Assembly: GCF_040256395.1 (NCBI RefSeq)
Contig: NZ_CP158299.1
Coordinates: 124,001 to 188,000, forward strand
Origin: Deinococcus sonorensis KR-87
Lineage (GTDB): Bacteria; Deinococcota; Deinococci; Deinococcales; Deinococcaceae
DNA: 64,000 bases
Reading direction: 5' to 3'
Each line of letters begins with the position of its first letter. Within the stretch, counting starts at the first letter, position 1. This document shows, piece by piece, positions 1 to 9,774 of this stretch. The position numbers and the translations under genes are program-made. The notes below the pieces were generated by a model. That model had not been told where the DNA came from, ran no database searches, and was given only the letters and a program-made list of their open reading frames with translations.

Positions 1-148
1 CGGCGTAACTGGGGGCCGGGTCCACCAGCCGGGCGCAGTATTCCAGCTCAGCCTCCGCAAACAGCTTGTGGAAACGCCGCTTCTCGCGCCGCATCAGGCC
101 ACGGATCCGCGCGATCTCGATCAGGTCGTTGCCTACGGCAATAATCAC
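1..148 (-). CDS. acpS: Holo-[acyl-carrier-protein] synthase, N-terminal part
   Basis: The reading frame starts at a GTG at 148 and runs off the left edge, so only the first 49 residues are present. They begin with a short beta strand followed by [10 protein letters not shown] and later FAEAELEYC. These match the AcpS N-terminus, whose early Asp binds the metal, and the conserved FtxxEl.YC segment. The family transfers 4'-phosphopantetheine from CoA to a serine of apo-ACP, which is needed for fatty acid synthesis. The gene lies 22 bases downstream of the secreted-protein gene on the same strand and is probably co-transcribed with it. An AGGG lies just before the GTG. The identity is firm from the motif, but the C-terminal half cannot be checked. 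Confidence 0.85.
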   Translation of the reverse strand, partial: MIIAVGNDLIEIARIRGLMRREKRRFHKLFAEAELEYCARLVDPAPSYA

Positions 149-170
149 GCCCTACTGTGGCATATCCGGC

Positions 171-647
171 CTAGGTGGACGGCCCGTCGCTCACAGGCCC
201 GGCGTTCAGGATGCCGAACTGCACCACCTGACCCTGCGCGTTCAGCCCGAACACCAGCGTCCAGGCCACGTCCGGACCGCGCTCGAAGCGGGCGGTGCGC
301 AGGTAGTACTGCACGCCGCTGTCCTCCAGCACGCGTTCGGAAATCAGGGAAGTCTCGCGGCCGTAATTCTGGATGCCGGCCGCCCGGTAGCTCTGAAAGG
401 CGGCCAGATCGTTGGCAAAGTCCTGACGGGCGCTGGGCAGGAAGGCGGCCCACACCGGCTCCAGCTGCTGAGCATAGAACCACTGCACCAGCTGGCGGCC
501 CCGCGCCAGGGCCATCTCGCCTGCGACGGGGGCGGAGGCGGGGGCGGGCGCCGCCTTGGGCGGGGGGGTGGCGGGGATCTGCACCTGCGCGGACGCCAGG
601 GGGGCGGCGAGCATGAGTAGGGCGAGCAGTCGGACGGCTGAGCGCAT
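171..647 (-). CDS. Secreted protein of unknown function (DUF3887-like)
   Basis: This 158-residue protein starts at ATG 647 behind a good AGGAGGT ribosome binding site. Residues 1-20 form a typical Sec signal peptide ending in ASA, followed by a Pro/Ala-rich linker to about residue 42. The rest is a compact alpha/beta domain with FYAQQLEPVWAAF and a strand-rich C-terminus. This resembles the DUF3887/NTF2-like secreted domains that sit in front of other enzymes, but no catalytic residues can be assigned. It precedes acpS on the same strand and is divergent from the MNT-HEPN gene. The function is unknown. Confidence 0.75.
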   Translation of the reverse strand: MRSAVRLLALLMLAAPLASAQVQIPATPPPKAAPAPASAPVAGEMALARGRQLVQWFYAQQLEPVWAAFLPSARQDFANDLAAFQSYRAAGIQNYGRETSLISERVLEDSGVQYYLRTARFERGPDVAWTLVFGLNAQGQVVQFGILNAGPVSDGPST

Positions 648-719
648 ACGAACCTCCTGTCCTCACCTGAGTTGTACGCCGCGGGGGCCGTTCTGGATGT
701 GGGCCATCCGACAGGCCGC

Positions 720-725
720 TATGCT
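720..725 (+). promoter_or_regulatory. Leaderless -10 element of the MNT-HEPN gene
   Basis: TATGCT lies 6 bases before GTG 732. This is the TANNNT spacing seen throughout this window for leaderless starts, and it decides the start codon against the upstream in-frame TTG at 672 and GTG at 699, which have no such signal. Confidence 0.5.
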
Positions 726-731
726 GCTTCG

Positions 732-1442
732 GTGGATCATTCTTCATCTGAAGCGGCGCCGCTGCTGGGCCGCCCGCGCCTGCAGGAGATCGCCGCCCAC
801 CTGCGCGAGCACCGGCACCTGTGGCAGCAGCTGGACGTGTCCAGGGTGCGGCTGTTCGGGTCGGTGGCGCGCGACGACGCCCACCCGGACTCGGACGTGG
901 ACGTGCTGATCGACTTTCAGGGCGAGCGCGGCCTGTTCGATCTGGTGCAGGCAGTGTGGCTGTTCGAGGACCTGCTGGGCCGCCGCACCGATGTGGTGAC
1001 CGAGGGGGCGCTCCACCCACCGCTGCGGCGGCCCGCCCTGCACGACGCGCTGGACGTGATGGACCCGGGCGCGCGGCCCGCCGGCGGGCCGGACGGGCAC
1101 AAGCGCTGGCGCTGGCGGGTGCAGGCGCTGCTGAACGCGCTCGCGGCCATCCGGCACGCCACGCGCGGGCTGGACGAGGCGCAGTTCGCCGCCGACCCGC
1201 TGGTGCAGGACGCCGTGCTGATGAACCTGCTGCGGCTGGGCGAGGGCAGCAAGTTCGTGCCGCAGCGGCTGCAGGACGAGCACCCGGAAGTGCCGTGGAA
1301 TGCCCTGCGCAGCATCCGCAACCTGATCGCCCACGACTACTTCGGCATCGATCTGGCGCTGCTGTGGCACACGGTCACGGTGGACCTGCCCGCCCTGCGG
1401 CCACGGCTGGAACAGCTGCTGGCCCGGACCGGCGAGGACTGA
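732..1442 (+). CDS. Fused MNT nucleotidyltransferase-HEPN protein (MntA/HepT-like antitoxin-toxin in one chain)
   Basis: This is a 236-residue protein. Residues about 10-110 are a minimal nucleotidyltransferase (MNT) domain with LFGSVARDD at 41-49, the metal-binding pair in SDVDVL (D55, D57) and a third acidic residue in RRTDVV (D87). After a Gly/Pro-rich linker, residues about 125-236 form an all-helical HEPN domain carrying RNLIAHDY (R196, H201, Y203), which is an intact RX4HXY RNase motif. In the known MntA-HepT systems these are two adjacent genes: MntA AMPylates the HepT tyrosine and silences its RNase activity. Here the two halves are in one frame with no stop or internal start evident between them. 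The start was chosen from TATGCT 6 bases upstream of GTG 732. It could also be a housekeeping domain fusion rather than a toxin system. Confidence 0.8.
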   Translation: MDHSSSEAAPLLGRPRLQEIAAHLREHRHLWQQLDVSRVRLFGSVARDDAHPDSDVDVLIDFQGERGLFDLVQAVWLFEDLLGRRTDVVTEGALHPPLRRPALHDALDVMDPGARPAGGPDGHKRWRWRVQALLNALAAIRHATRGLDEAQFAADPLVQDAVLMNLLRLGEGSKFVPQRLQDEHPEVPWNALRSIRNLIAHDYFGIDLALLWHTVTVDLPALRPRLEQLLARTGED

Positions 1443-1443
1443 C

Positions 1444-2415
1444 TCAGGTCCAGGGCAGCCCCGCGCGCGTCTGCCAGTAGTGGGCCGGAGGTTCGGCCAG
1501 CGTCTCCAGGCCACCCGGCAGCCGGGCCAGCCCCACCGCCCGCAGGTTGCTGGCCAGCTGCTCCACACTGGCCGCGCCGCTCAGCACGGTGTGGACGAAC
1601 GGCTGCTGCAGGGCGGCAGCGAGCGCCAGGGCATCCGGCGTGCTGTCCAGCTCCCGGCAGGCCTCCGCCAGTGCGGCGGGGAGCTGCGGGCCACGCGCGG
1701 TCAGCCGCCCGTTGGCCAGTGCCTCCTTGATCACCACGCCCCAGCCTGCCTCGTGCGCCTCCGACAGCGCCGCACCCGCCGACGGCTCCAGCAGGTTCCA
1801 GGTCGCCTGCACCACCTGAAACAGCGGCTCCCCCTCCACCCGCAGCTCCAGCGCTCGTCGCAGCGTCTCCGCCTGCCCCGGCCCGCTCAGCGACAGGCCC
1901 ACCCGCAGGCCGCCAGCCCGCAGCCGGGCCAGCCGCTCCAGCACCAGCCGGTCCTGCAGCACCCCGCTCTCCAGCGTGGCCGAGTGAATCAGGTACGCGT
2001 CCGGCAGGCGGCCCAGCGCCTGCTCGGTTTCGGGCCACTGCCGCTCCAGCGTGGCGAGGCTGTGCTGTTTGACCTCGTGCTGCTCGGCCTGCACCTGCCA
2101 GCCGGCCGTGTAGGTGTAGCCCCACTTGCTCTCCAGCACCGCGGCCTGCGCGGGCACCCGCCGCTCGCGCAGCCACGCCCCCAGGAAGACCTCGGCCTGC
2201 CCGTAGGACCGCGCCGCGTCCAGAAAGCGAATGCCGCCGGCCCAGGCGGCGTCCAGCACCTCGAAGGTGCGCGCCCGCAGGTCGTCGGGCGTGCGTCCCG
2301 CCTGGAAGTCCTGACCGTGGCCCAGGTTGAGGTAGCCGGGCCGGCCCAGGGCCGCCAGCCCCAGGCCGAGGGGCGTCACCCGGAGGCCGGTTCTGCCGAA
2401 ATCGCGCAGCTGCAT
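1444..2415 (-). CDS. Aldo/keto reductase family oxidoreductase
   Basis: This 323-residue protein starts at ATG 2415 with MQLRDFGRTGLRVTPLGLG, the typical N-terminus of an aldo/keto reductase TIM barrel. FLDAARSYGQAE supplies the Asp and Tyr of the catalytic tetrad, ESKWGY the Lys, and LIHSA the usual His. These enzymes reduce aldehydes or ketones with NADPH in the cytoplasm; the substrate cannot be told. A TACCCC hexamer lies 7 bases upstream, close to the leaderless promoter consensus. An upstream in-frame ATG at 2442 would add nine residues that do not fit the family, so 2415 is preferred. It is convergent with and almost touches the MNT-HEPN gene (1442/1444). Confidence 0.85.
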   Translation of the reverse strand: MQLRDFGRTGLRVTPLGLGLAALGRPGYLNLGHGQDFQAGRTPDDLRARTFEVLDAAWAGGIRFLDAARSYGQAEVFLGAWLRERRVPAQAAVLESKWGYTYTAGWQVQAEQHEVKQHSLATLERQWPETEQALGRLPDAYLIHSATLESGVLQDRLVLERLARLRAGGLRVGLSLSGPGQAETLRRALELRVEGEPLFQVVQATWNLLEPSAGAALSEAHEAGWGVVIKEALANGRLTARGPQLPAALAEACRELDSTPDALALAAALQQPFVHTVLSGAASVEQLASNLRAVGLARLPGGLETLAEPPAHYWQTRAGLPWT

Positions 2416-2567
2416 ACCCTGAGGGGTATCACACCCGCGCATCTGTCGCCAGTCAGGGCTGAAGCACGCCCGCCACGCCCTGCGGCTTAGAGTCGACTCC
2501 GAATGGTTCCCAATCGGCCACCTGTTCCGTCTGTTGTTGTTTTGAACTTCATTTCAGAGGACAACAG

Positions 2568-2922
2568 GCGAATCCTGCGCTGATCGTTGAGATCGCGCTC
2601 TTCCTTGGTGCCGCCTGGCTGATCGTGCTGTCCTCTCTGTTATTTGCCCTGCAGGTCAGGCTTGATGCGCAGGACCCTTTTCTTGACCACTCCAGTGCCG
2701 GGGCGCCGGCGTCGGGTTCAACTTCCTCGGCGTGCTGCTGTCTCTGCTCGCCGTCCTGATCAAGGCACCTCACGCAAGAGGGAGCCGGTCCAGGTGGTGG
2801 ACGCTGCTGGGCCTGCCCACCGTCAGCGTGACGCTGGCTGTTGGGCTGATCCTGATCGCACGGTCTGGCCAGGCCTGCCGAGCCCTCCCCCGAGCCCTTC
2901 AAGTCCTGCCACTGCGTGCTAG
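2568..2922 (+). pseudogene. Remnant of a small three-helix membrane protein, frameshifted
   Basis: Between the aldo/keto reductase and glpX there is about 500 bases without an intact gene. Hydrophobic segments remain in two different frames. The frame through 2571 encodes ALIVEIALFLGAAWLIVLSS and continues to LLFAL and LDAQDPFLDHSSAG. A frame offset by one base then encodes FNFLGVLLSLLAVLIK and later LLGLPTVSVTLAVGLILIA. Joining them near 2700-2720 would give a sensible three-helix membrane protein. No ATG, GTG or TTG start is visible in the first frame, and the C-terminal end is also out of frame. I read this as a decayed gene. A sequencing error plus an unusual start is the alternative. Confidence 0.4.
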
Positions 2923-3911
2923 ACCCGGATCACCACCCGCGCGCCGTCCTCTTCCAGATGCACGCTGTCCAGGAAGCGCACCACCCGGGTGGCGTACCCC
3001 ATCACGACCGTGTGGGTTCGCGCCCCACCGCCAAATCGCCGCACGCCCTCCAGCAGCTCGCCGTTGGTGATGCCGGTGGCGGCGAAGGCCATCTGCCGGC
3101 CCGGCGCCAGTTCGTTCGTCTTGTAGACGCGGTGCTCGTCCACGCCCATTTCCACGAAGCGCGCCCGCTGGGCGTCGTCCTCTGCCATGAACCGGCCCTG
3201 GATCTCCGCGCCCAGGCACTTCAGGGCCGCCGCACTCAGCACCCCTTCCGGTGCGCCCCCGGACCCCATCAGGGCGTGGACCCCGGTGCCGCGCACCCCC
3301 ACCGCCAGGCTCGCCACCACGTCGCCGTCGCCGATCAGCTTGACGCGCGCCCCGGCCCCGCGCACCCGCGCGATCAGGTCCTGGTGCCGCTCCCGGTCCA
3401 GAATCACCACCAGCAGGTCCTCGACCTTGCGATCCAGGCTCTGGGCGATGGCCGCCAGGTTTGCCTCCACCGGCCAGTCCAGGTGCACCCGGCCGGCGGC
3501 GGGCGGCGGCACCACCAGCTTGTCCATGTAACAGTCCGGCGCGTGCATCAGCCCGCCCTTCTCGCTGATGGCAATGACCGCCAGCCCGTTCGGCAGGCCC
3601 TTGGCCGTGACCACCGTGCCCTCCACCGGATCCACCGCAATGTCCACCTCGTACCGGCCCTGGCCCAGCGTTTCTCCGATGTACAGCATCGGGGCCTCGT
3701 CCATCTCGCCCTCACCGATCACCACGGTGCCCCGGATGTCCAGGCTGTTCAACACGCTCCGCATCGCCTCGGTCCCGGCGGCGTCCACGGCGTTCTTGTC
3801 TCCCATGCCCACCAGTCGGCTTGCGGCCAGCGCGGCGGCCTCGGTCACGCGGGCGGTTTCCAGCACCAGCGCATGTTCCAGATCGTTGTTGGTCAGGGCC
3901 CGTGTGGTCAT
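2919..3911 (-). CDS. glpX: Class II fructose-1,6-bisphosphatase
   Basis: This 330-residue protein belongs to the GlpX family, which dephosphorylates fructose 1,6-bisphosphate to fructose 6-phosphate in gluconeogenesis, and in some members sedoheptulose bisphosphate. The metal-binding GEGEMDEA is at 66-73 and the signature DPVEGT at 94-99. GDGDVVAS and the [10 protein letters not shown] phosphate-binding loop follow. The start is ATG 3911 because TACGTT (3918-3923) lies 6 bases upstream, giving a leaderless mRNA; longer in-frame starts would add unrelated sequence. The length is normal for the family. A 39-residue membrane protein gene and pgm lie just upstream, so sugar-phosphate enzymes are clustered here. 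Confidence 0.95.
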   Translation of the reverse strand: MTTRALTNNDLEHALVLETARVTEAAALAASRLVGMGDKNAVDAAGTEAMRSVLNSLDIRGTVVIGEGEMDEAPMLYIGETLGQGRYEVDIAVDPVEGTVVTAKGLPNGLAVIAISEKGGLMHAPDCYMDKLVVPPPAAGRVHLDWPVEANLAAIAQSLDRKVEDLLVVILDRERHQDLIARVRGAGARVKLIGDGDVVASLAVGVRGTGVHALMGSGGAPEGVLSAAALKCLGAEIQGRFMAEDDAQRARFVEMGVDEHRVYKTNELAPGRQMAFAATGITNGELLEGVRRFGGGARTHTVVMGYATRVVRFLDSVHLEEDGARVVIRV

Positions 3912-3997
3912 ACCCTGAACGTAACACGCACAGGGGACACGCGCGCGCTGGGAGCGGTTCCAGATGTGTTCCTGCGTGGCAGACGCGCCGCGCGGGC

Positions 3998-4117
3998 CTA
4001 CCGGAACACGCCCAGCCACAGCAGCAGCAGGTACAGCAGCAGCGGAATGGCGATCACCGCCGCCAGCAGCTTGGTCAGCCGCCACAGGTCAGAAAAGAAT
4101 TCGCGCAGGAACCGCAT
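3998..4117 (-). CDS. 39-residue membrane protein
   Basis: ATG 4117 opens a 39-codon frame with a charged N-terminus ([16 protein letters not shown]) followed by one very hydrophobic helix rich in Leu and Val and a short tail ending in GVFR. TAGCCT (4125-4130 on the complement) sits 7 bases upstream of the ATG, matching the leaderless promoter pattern of its neighbours, which is the main reason to call it real. It lies 86 bases upstream of glpX on the same strand. The positive-inside rule predicts an N-in single-pass protein. No family is recognised. Confidence 0.6.
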   Translation of the reverse strand: MRFLREFFSDLWRLTKLLAAVIAIPLLLYLLLLWLGVFR

Positions 4118-4242
4118 ACCGAGCAGGCTAGCAGAGCCGGCGCGCAGAATATGGCGCCGCCGACCGAAAAGCGCTGCCTGTCTCTTTGCATAAAATTAAG
4201 ATGACACCTGCCCGGACCACCTGCTGTGGGTAAACTACCCGC

Positions 4243-5866
<1,624 letters not shown>

Positions 5867-5874
<8 letters not shown>

Positions 5875-6310
5875 GCATACCCCGGTGGACCGCTCGGAAC
5901 TGCCGGGCATGGAGTTCGACTGGCTCGCCTGCGATGAGGCGGGCGAACTCGCGCAGATGCTGGCCAGCGGCATCGGGAAGGTGCCGGAGCAGGCGCTTCA
6001 CAGCGAGGAGATGCTGTTCGCCCTGCACCTGTACCTGGATGAACTGCCCGAAAGAGAACCGCTGAGCATCCCGGACGGCAGCTTCGACACGCTGCTGGCC
6101 GCTCCCCAGAAGCGCGGCCTATACGTGTTCGACGCGCTGGAGAGCAGCCAGGACGAGCATGGGCGGGCCGGAACCTACCGGCTGGTGGCCGCGCCGGTCC
6201 AGCCGCTGCACCTGGACGAACTGCCGGAGCCGCTGCGCCCCATTGTGGCGCGGCTGCCGGTGCGGTTTGCCGGAGCCGGGTCGGTGGAGGTGCAGGAGGA
6301 GCAGCCCTAG
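5867..6310 (+). CDS. Acidic cytoplasmic protein of unknown function
   Basis: This 147-residue acidic protein starts at GTG 5867, overlapping the pgm stop by 8 bases, so it is translationally coupled to pgm. It has no signal peptide or membrane segment. Visible stretches are [19 protein letters not shown] at the N-terminus and repeated Pro-Glu-rich turns (ELPERE, DELPEPL). The coupling suggests shared expression with pgm but not a shared pathway. I do not recognise the family. Confidence 0.65.
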
Positions 6311-6338
6311 ACCAGGAGAGGACCGGCCCGCTGACCGT

Positions 6339-6848
6339 TCAGCCGGGGCTCAGGCCGGTCTCGGTCAGGATGCGCCGCACCGTCTGGTCCAGGGTGCTTG
6401 TTGCCGGAATGATCTGCTCGGCCAGGCCCGGCAGCCGGTCCAGGGGGCGATACCACCCCTGCATCTCCGCCGGGGTGAACTCGGCGGCCTGTGGCCGTCC
6501 AGCGTGGCGACGTACAGTCTCCTCGAAGGACACGTCGAAGTAATAGAGGTGGGCGCGGTCGCGGTACGTCTGTACCAGCGCCGACAGCATGTCAAGGTAA
6601 CGTCCGGCATCCAGGATGCCTTCCAGAACAACGTGATAACCGCCGTCCAGCGCCAGCCGCACCGTCTGGTCAATCAGCCGGATATTGAGGGCGCCTGCCA
6701 CGTCCGGTTCCCGCAGCAGAATGCGCCTCAGGTAATCCTGCTCCACCCAGGCGAGCCCATACCCGACCTCTGCCCGCAGTGCCCGCGCCACCGAACTCTT
6801 GCCGGACCCGGAGTTGCCTCGCAATACGATCAGCCGGGAACCGGACAC
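6339..6848 (-). CDS. P-loop kinase of the AAA_33/gluconate-kinase-like type
   Basis: This 169-residue protein begins with MSGSRLIVLRGNSGSGKSS, a strand followed by a Walker A loop at about 10-18. VEQDYLRR after the second strand and HVVLEGILD as the Walker-B-like strand follow the layout of small P-loop phosphotransferases that phosphorylate sugars, antibiotics or nucleotides. HAGRPQAAEF is a plausible lid. The start is GTG 6848, 5 bases after the hisIE stop, so it is the third gene of the hisF-hisIE unit. Nothing identifies the substrate, and a histidine-pathway role is not implied by the fold. Confidence 0.75.
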   Translation of the reverse strand: MSGSRLIVLRGNSGSGKSSVARALRAEVGYGLAWVEQDYLRRILLREPDVAGALNIRLIDQTVRLALDGGYHVVLEGILDAGRYLDMLSALVQTYRDRAHLYYFDVSFEETVRRHAGRPQAAEFTPAEMQGWYRPLDRLPGLAEQIIPATSTLDQTVRRILTETGLSPG

Positions 6849-6853
6849 ACCGC

Positions 6854-7519
6854 TTAGCCCACCTCTTTGGGGCCCTTCAGCCCGGTCCGGCCTTCCCGCG
6901 CCTCCAGCACGGCCGCCACGTCGGCCGGGGTCACCCCTACCTCCGCCATCGCAAAGAGAGTGTGGAACAGCAGGTCCGCGACCTCGGTGCTGAGCTCGGC
7001 CCGGTCGCGGTTCTTGGCGGCCAGCAGCACCTCACCGCTCTCCTCGGCCACCTTCTTCAGCACCCGGTCCAGCCCGCCCGCGTGCAGGCGGGCCACGTAG
7101 CTGTTCTCCGGCAAGGTCTGCAGCCGCTCGGTAATGGTGGCGTACACCCGGTCCAGCACGGAGCTCAGCGCGGGTGTACCGCTCCCCTCCTCTGCCTCCA
7201 GCAGCGGGCGGTGGAAGCAGCTGTATTCCCCGGTGTGGCAGGCCGGCCCCTGCTGCTCCACCACGTACAGCACGCTGTCCCCGTCGCAGTCCAGCTGCAC
7301 GGTCACGACCTGCTGGGTGTGGCCGCTGGTCAGGCCCTTGATCCACAGCTCTCCCCGCGAGCGGCTGAAATACGTGCCCTGTCGGGTCTGAATGGTGTGT
7401 GCCAGCGCCTCCCGGTTGGCATAGGCCTGCATCAGCACCGCGCCGGTGCGGACGTCCTGAGTGACGACGGCCACCAGCCCGTCCGGGCCGAACTTCACGG
7501 CGTCCAGGTCCACGTTCAC
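6854..7519 (-). CDS. hisIE: Bifunctional phosphoribosyl-AMP cyclohydrolase/phosphoribosyl-ATP pyrophosphatase
   Basis: This 221-residue fusion catalyses steps 2 and 3 of histidine synthesis. The N-terminal HisI domain (about 1-110) has [21 protein letters not shown] and the zinc/metal residues in [10 protein letters not shown] and ACHTG. The C-terminal HisE domain (about 115-221) shows the acidic metal-binding helix [10 protein letters not shown] and the Glu/Asp of TEVADLLFH. HisE removes pyrophosphate from PR-ATP and HisI opens the ring of PR-AMP. It overlaps the end of hisF by 4 bases, so the two are translationally coupled. Confidence 0.95.
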   Translation of the reverse strand: MNVDLDAVKFGPDGLVAVVTQDVRTGAVLMQAYANREALAHTIQTRQGTYFSRSRGELWIKGLTSGHTQQVVTVQLDCDGDSVLYVVEQQGPACHTGEYSCFHRPLLEAEEGSGTPALSSVLDRVYATITERLQTLPENSYVARLHAGGLDRVLKKVAEESGEVLLAAKNRDRAELSTEVADLLFHTLFAMAEVGVTPADVAAVLEAREGRTGLKGPKEVG

Positions 7520-8295
7520 CGGTCACTCCATTCCGGGCGCACGCCCAGCCCGCGCCGCTTCAGGTCGGCCTTGACCTGCCCCACGGTCAGCTCGCCGAAG
7601 TGAAAGACGCTGGCGGCCAGCGCCGCGTCGGCCTCGCCGCTGGTCAGCACCGTATAGAAGTCGTCCAGGCTTCCCGCTCCGCCCGAGGCGATCACCGGCA
7701 GGTCCACGGCGCGGCTCACCGCACGGGTGGCCTCCAGGTCAAAGCCGGCCCGCGTCCCGTCGGCGTCCATAATGTTCAGGCAGATCTCGCCGGCCCCCAG
7801 CCGCTGTCCTTCCTCTGCCCACGCCAGCAGGTCCAGCCCGGTGTCGGTGCGTCCACCGCCCACGTACACGTTCCAGCCGTCCCCGGCGGCCCGGCGCTTG
7901 GCGTCGATGCTGAGCATCACGCACTGGGCACCGTAATGATCGCTGGCTTCCCGGATCAGCTGCGGGGTGCGGACCGCCGCGCTGTTCACGCTGATTTTGT
8001 CGGCACCGCTGAGCAGCAGTTGACGAAAGTCTGCGACGCTGTTCACGCCGCCGCCCACCGTCAGCGGCATCATCACCTGTTCGGCCACCTGCGCCGCCAC
8101 GTCCAGCATCAGCTTGCGGCCTTCATGAGTGGCGGTGATGTCGTAGAACACCAGTTCGTCCGCCTGCTGCTCCTCATAGGCGCGGGCCAGGGTCAGCGGA
8201 TCGCCGGCGTCGCGGTGGTCTTCGAAGAACCGGACGTTCTTGACCACCCGTCCGTTTTGCACGTCCAGGCAGGGAATAATGCGCTTGGTCAACAT
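7516..8295 (-). CDS. hisF: Imidazole glycerol phosphate synthase cyclase subunit
   Basis: This 259-residue TIM-barrel protein uses ammonia delivered by HisH to convert PRFAR into imidazole glycerol phosphate and AICAR. The catalytic Asp11 is in [14 protein letters not shown] and the second catalytic Asp in MLSIDAKR (about 130). The phosphate loops GGGVNS and IASGGAGS are intact. ATG 8295 has TAGACT (8302-8307) 6 bases upstream, so the hisF-hisIE-kinase operon probably starts with a leaderless mRNA here. hisH is not in this window. Confidence 0.96.
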   Translation of the reverse strand: MLTKRIIPCLDVQNGRVVKNVRFFEDHRDAGDPLTLARAYEEQQADELVFYDITATHEGRKLMLDVAAQVAEQVMMPLTVGGGVNSVADFRQLLLSGADKISVNSAAVRTPQLIREASDHYGAQCVMLSIDAKRRAAGDGWNVYVGGGRTDTGLDLLAWAEEGQRLGAGEICLNIMDADGTRAGFDLEATRAVSRAVDLPVIASGGAGSLDDFYTVLTSGEADAALAASVFHFGELTVGQVKADLKRRGLGVRPEWSDR

Positions 8296-8465
8296 GGCCG
8301 CAGTCTACCGGCCCGTCCGCTCCCACACCGCCACCCGGTGCACACCCCCATCCCTGTACCGAGTCCACCGAAGCATTGGTCACTTTTCTCAATCGTCACA
8401 CAAAGGAAGTGTTAAGCTCGCTTTAAGGTTCGAATAAACCACCACCACAAAGGGGATGGTACGCA

Positions 8466-8897
8466 GTGCATAAACAGGTGCTCCTGGTAGACGACAATCT
8501 GAACGACCTGGAACTGGCGCTGGAAGCGCTGGGAGAGGCCGAGGCGGCACCGTGTGTGACTGTTGCCCAGGGCGGAGTCCAGGCCCTTGCCTATCTGCAC
8601 GCCCAGCGGCAGCAGTCGGCTGAGCCGCTCAGTCTGGTGCTGCTGGACCTCAAGATGCCGCAGATGGACGGTCTGGCGGTGCTGGAAGCGATCCGTCAGG
8701 ACGAGACCCTGCAGGACATTCCGGTGGTGATGCTCACCACCAGCCGCGACGTGTCTGATATCCGGGCCTGCTACCGCCGCGGGGCCAACGGTTACGTGGT
8801 CAAGCCGCTGGACTTCACCAGCTTCACCGAGACCCTGCGCGATACGCTGGCCTTCTGGCTCGGCAAGAACGAGATCCCCGGCCCCCGCGTGGCCTGA
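8466..8897 (+). CDS. Single-domain response regulator (Rcp1-like)
   Basis: This 143-residue receiver domain has the acidic pair D9/D10 in LLVDDNLND, the phosphoacceptor Asp61 in LVLLDLKMPQMDG, the Thr of VVMLTTSR and the Lys of YVVKPLD. There is no output domain. Such stand-alone receivers of the Rcp1/phytochrome-associated type receive phosphate from a hybrid or phytochrome-type histidine kinase and act by protein contact. No kinase is next to it. The start is GTG 8466 with AGGGGAT about 8 bases upstream as ribosome binding site. A strong terminator follows. Confidence 0.85.
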   Translation: MHKQVLLVDDNLNDLELALEALGEAEAAPCVTVAQGGVQALAYLHAQRQQSAEPLSLVLLDLKMPQMDGLAVLEAIRQDETLQDIPVVMLTTSRDVSDIRACYRRGANGYVVKPLDFTSFTETLRDTLAFWLGKNEIPGPRVA

Positions 8898-8913
8898 GCC
8901 GCACCGCAGCAGG

Positions 8914-8942
8914 AGGCCCCACCTGATTTTCAGGTGGGGCCT
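8914..8942. terminator. Bidirectional intrinsic terminator
   Basis: A perfect 13-bp stem (AGGCCCCACCTGA and its complement) closes on a 3-nt T loop. It sits between the convergent response regulator and DUF72 genes, so it can serve both. Confidence 0.8.
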
Positions 8943-8946
8943 TCTG

Positions 8947-9774
8947 CTACAGCAGCCGCTCGCTCTGGCTGGCGGGGGCCGGACGCCACACCGGAACGCC
9001 CCGCGCTTCTAGCGCATCTCGGAGCATGGGAATGTTCTTCAGGGCGTGCCCCTGGGTGGTGTTCTCGAAGTAGATGTACAACTCCTCGGTGTCCTCGGCG
9101 ACCAGCGCAATCTTCTCGGCCCACTCATCCATTTCGGCGCGGGAGTACAGGTAATCGTGCCGCTCGGAGGCGCTCTGCCCTTCCCACCAGCTGCCCTTGT
9201 TGCGGCCGTGCAGACGCAGGTAGGCCACCTCGCCGGTCACGTGCAGCTGCGGCTCCGGCATCCCACCGACCGGCGGATAGTCCGGGCTGACCCAGATCAG
9301 CCCGAACTCACCCATGCCTTCTCGGACCTGCGGCTGGTCCCAGCTGCCGTGCCGCAGTTCCACCGCCAGCTCGTGACCGGCGAACCGTTCGGCCAGCATC
9401 TGCAGGTAACGGCGGTTCTCGGCCGTCCGGTGAAATGAATAGGGGAACTGGGCCAGATAGGGTCCCATCACGTTCGCTTCCCGCAGCGGCTCCGGGCTCT
9501 GCAGCATGCGGTCAAAGTCGCTGTCCTGTGGCGTCCGCTGATGGGTGAACACCTGATGCAGTTTGATGCTGAAGCGCACCCGGCCGCCACTCTTGCGCAC
9601 CATTCCCTCAAAGGCCTTCAGGCCAGGGATGCCATAGAAGCTGCTGTTCAGCTCGGCCGCATCGAAGGCCTGAGCATAGACCTCCAGGTACTCCGTTTTC
9701 CGCGTTCCTTCCGGGTACAGTAGGCCCAGCCAGTCGTCGTTGGAGTACCCACCGGTGCCGATGTAGACCTTCAT
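8947..9774 (-). CDS. DUF72 family protein
   Basis: This 275-residue TIM-barrel-like protein of the DUF72 (YecE) family opens with MKVYIGTGGYSNDDW and has AELNSSFYGIP, FSIKLHQVFTH, LAVELRHGSW and YIYFENTTQGHA, the conserved segments of the family. The biochemical function is unproven, although family members have been tied to iron-sulfur or DNA repair contexts. ATG 9774 is selected because TACGCT (9781-9786) is 6 bases upstream, and upstream in-frame residues are low-complexity intergenic sequence. Confidence 0.9.
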   Translation of the reverse strand: MKVYIGTGGYSNDDWLGLLYPEGTRKTEYLEVYAQAFDAAELNSSFYGIPGLKAFEGMVRKSGGRVRFSIKLHQVFTHQRTPQDSDFDRMLQSPEPLREANVMGPYLAQFPYSFHRTAENRRYLQMLAERFAGHELAVELRHGSWDQPQVREGMGEFGLIWVSPDYPPVGGMPEPQLHVTGEVAYLRLHGRNKGSWWEGQSASERHDYLYSRAEMDEWAEKIALVAEDTEELYIYFENTTQGHALKNIPMLRDALEARGVPVWRPAPASQSERLL

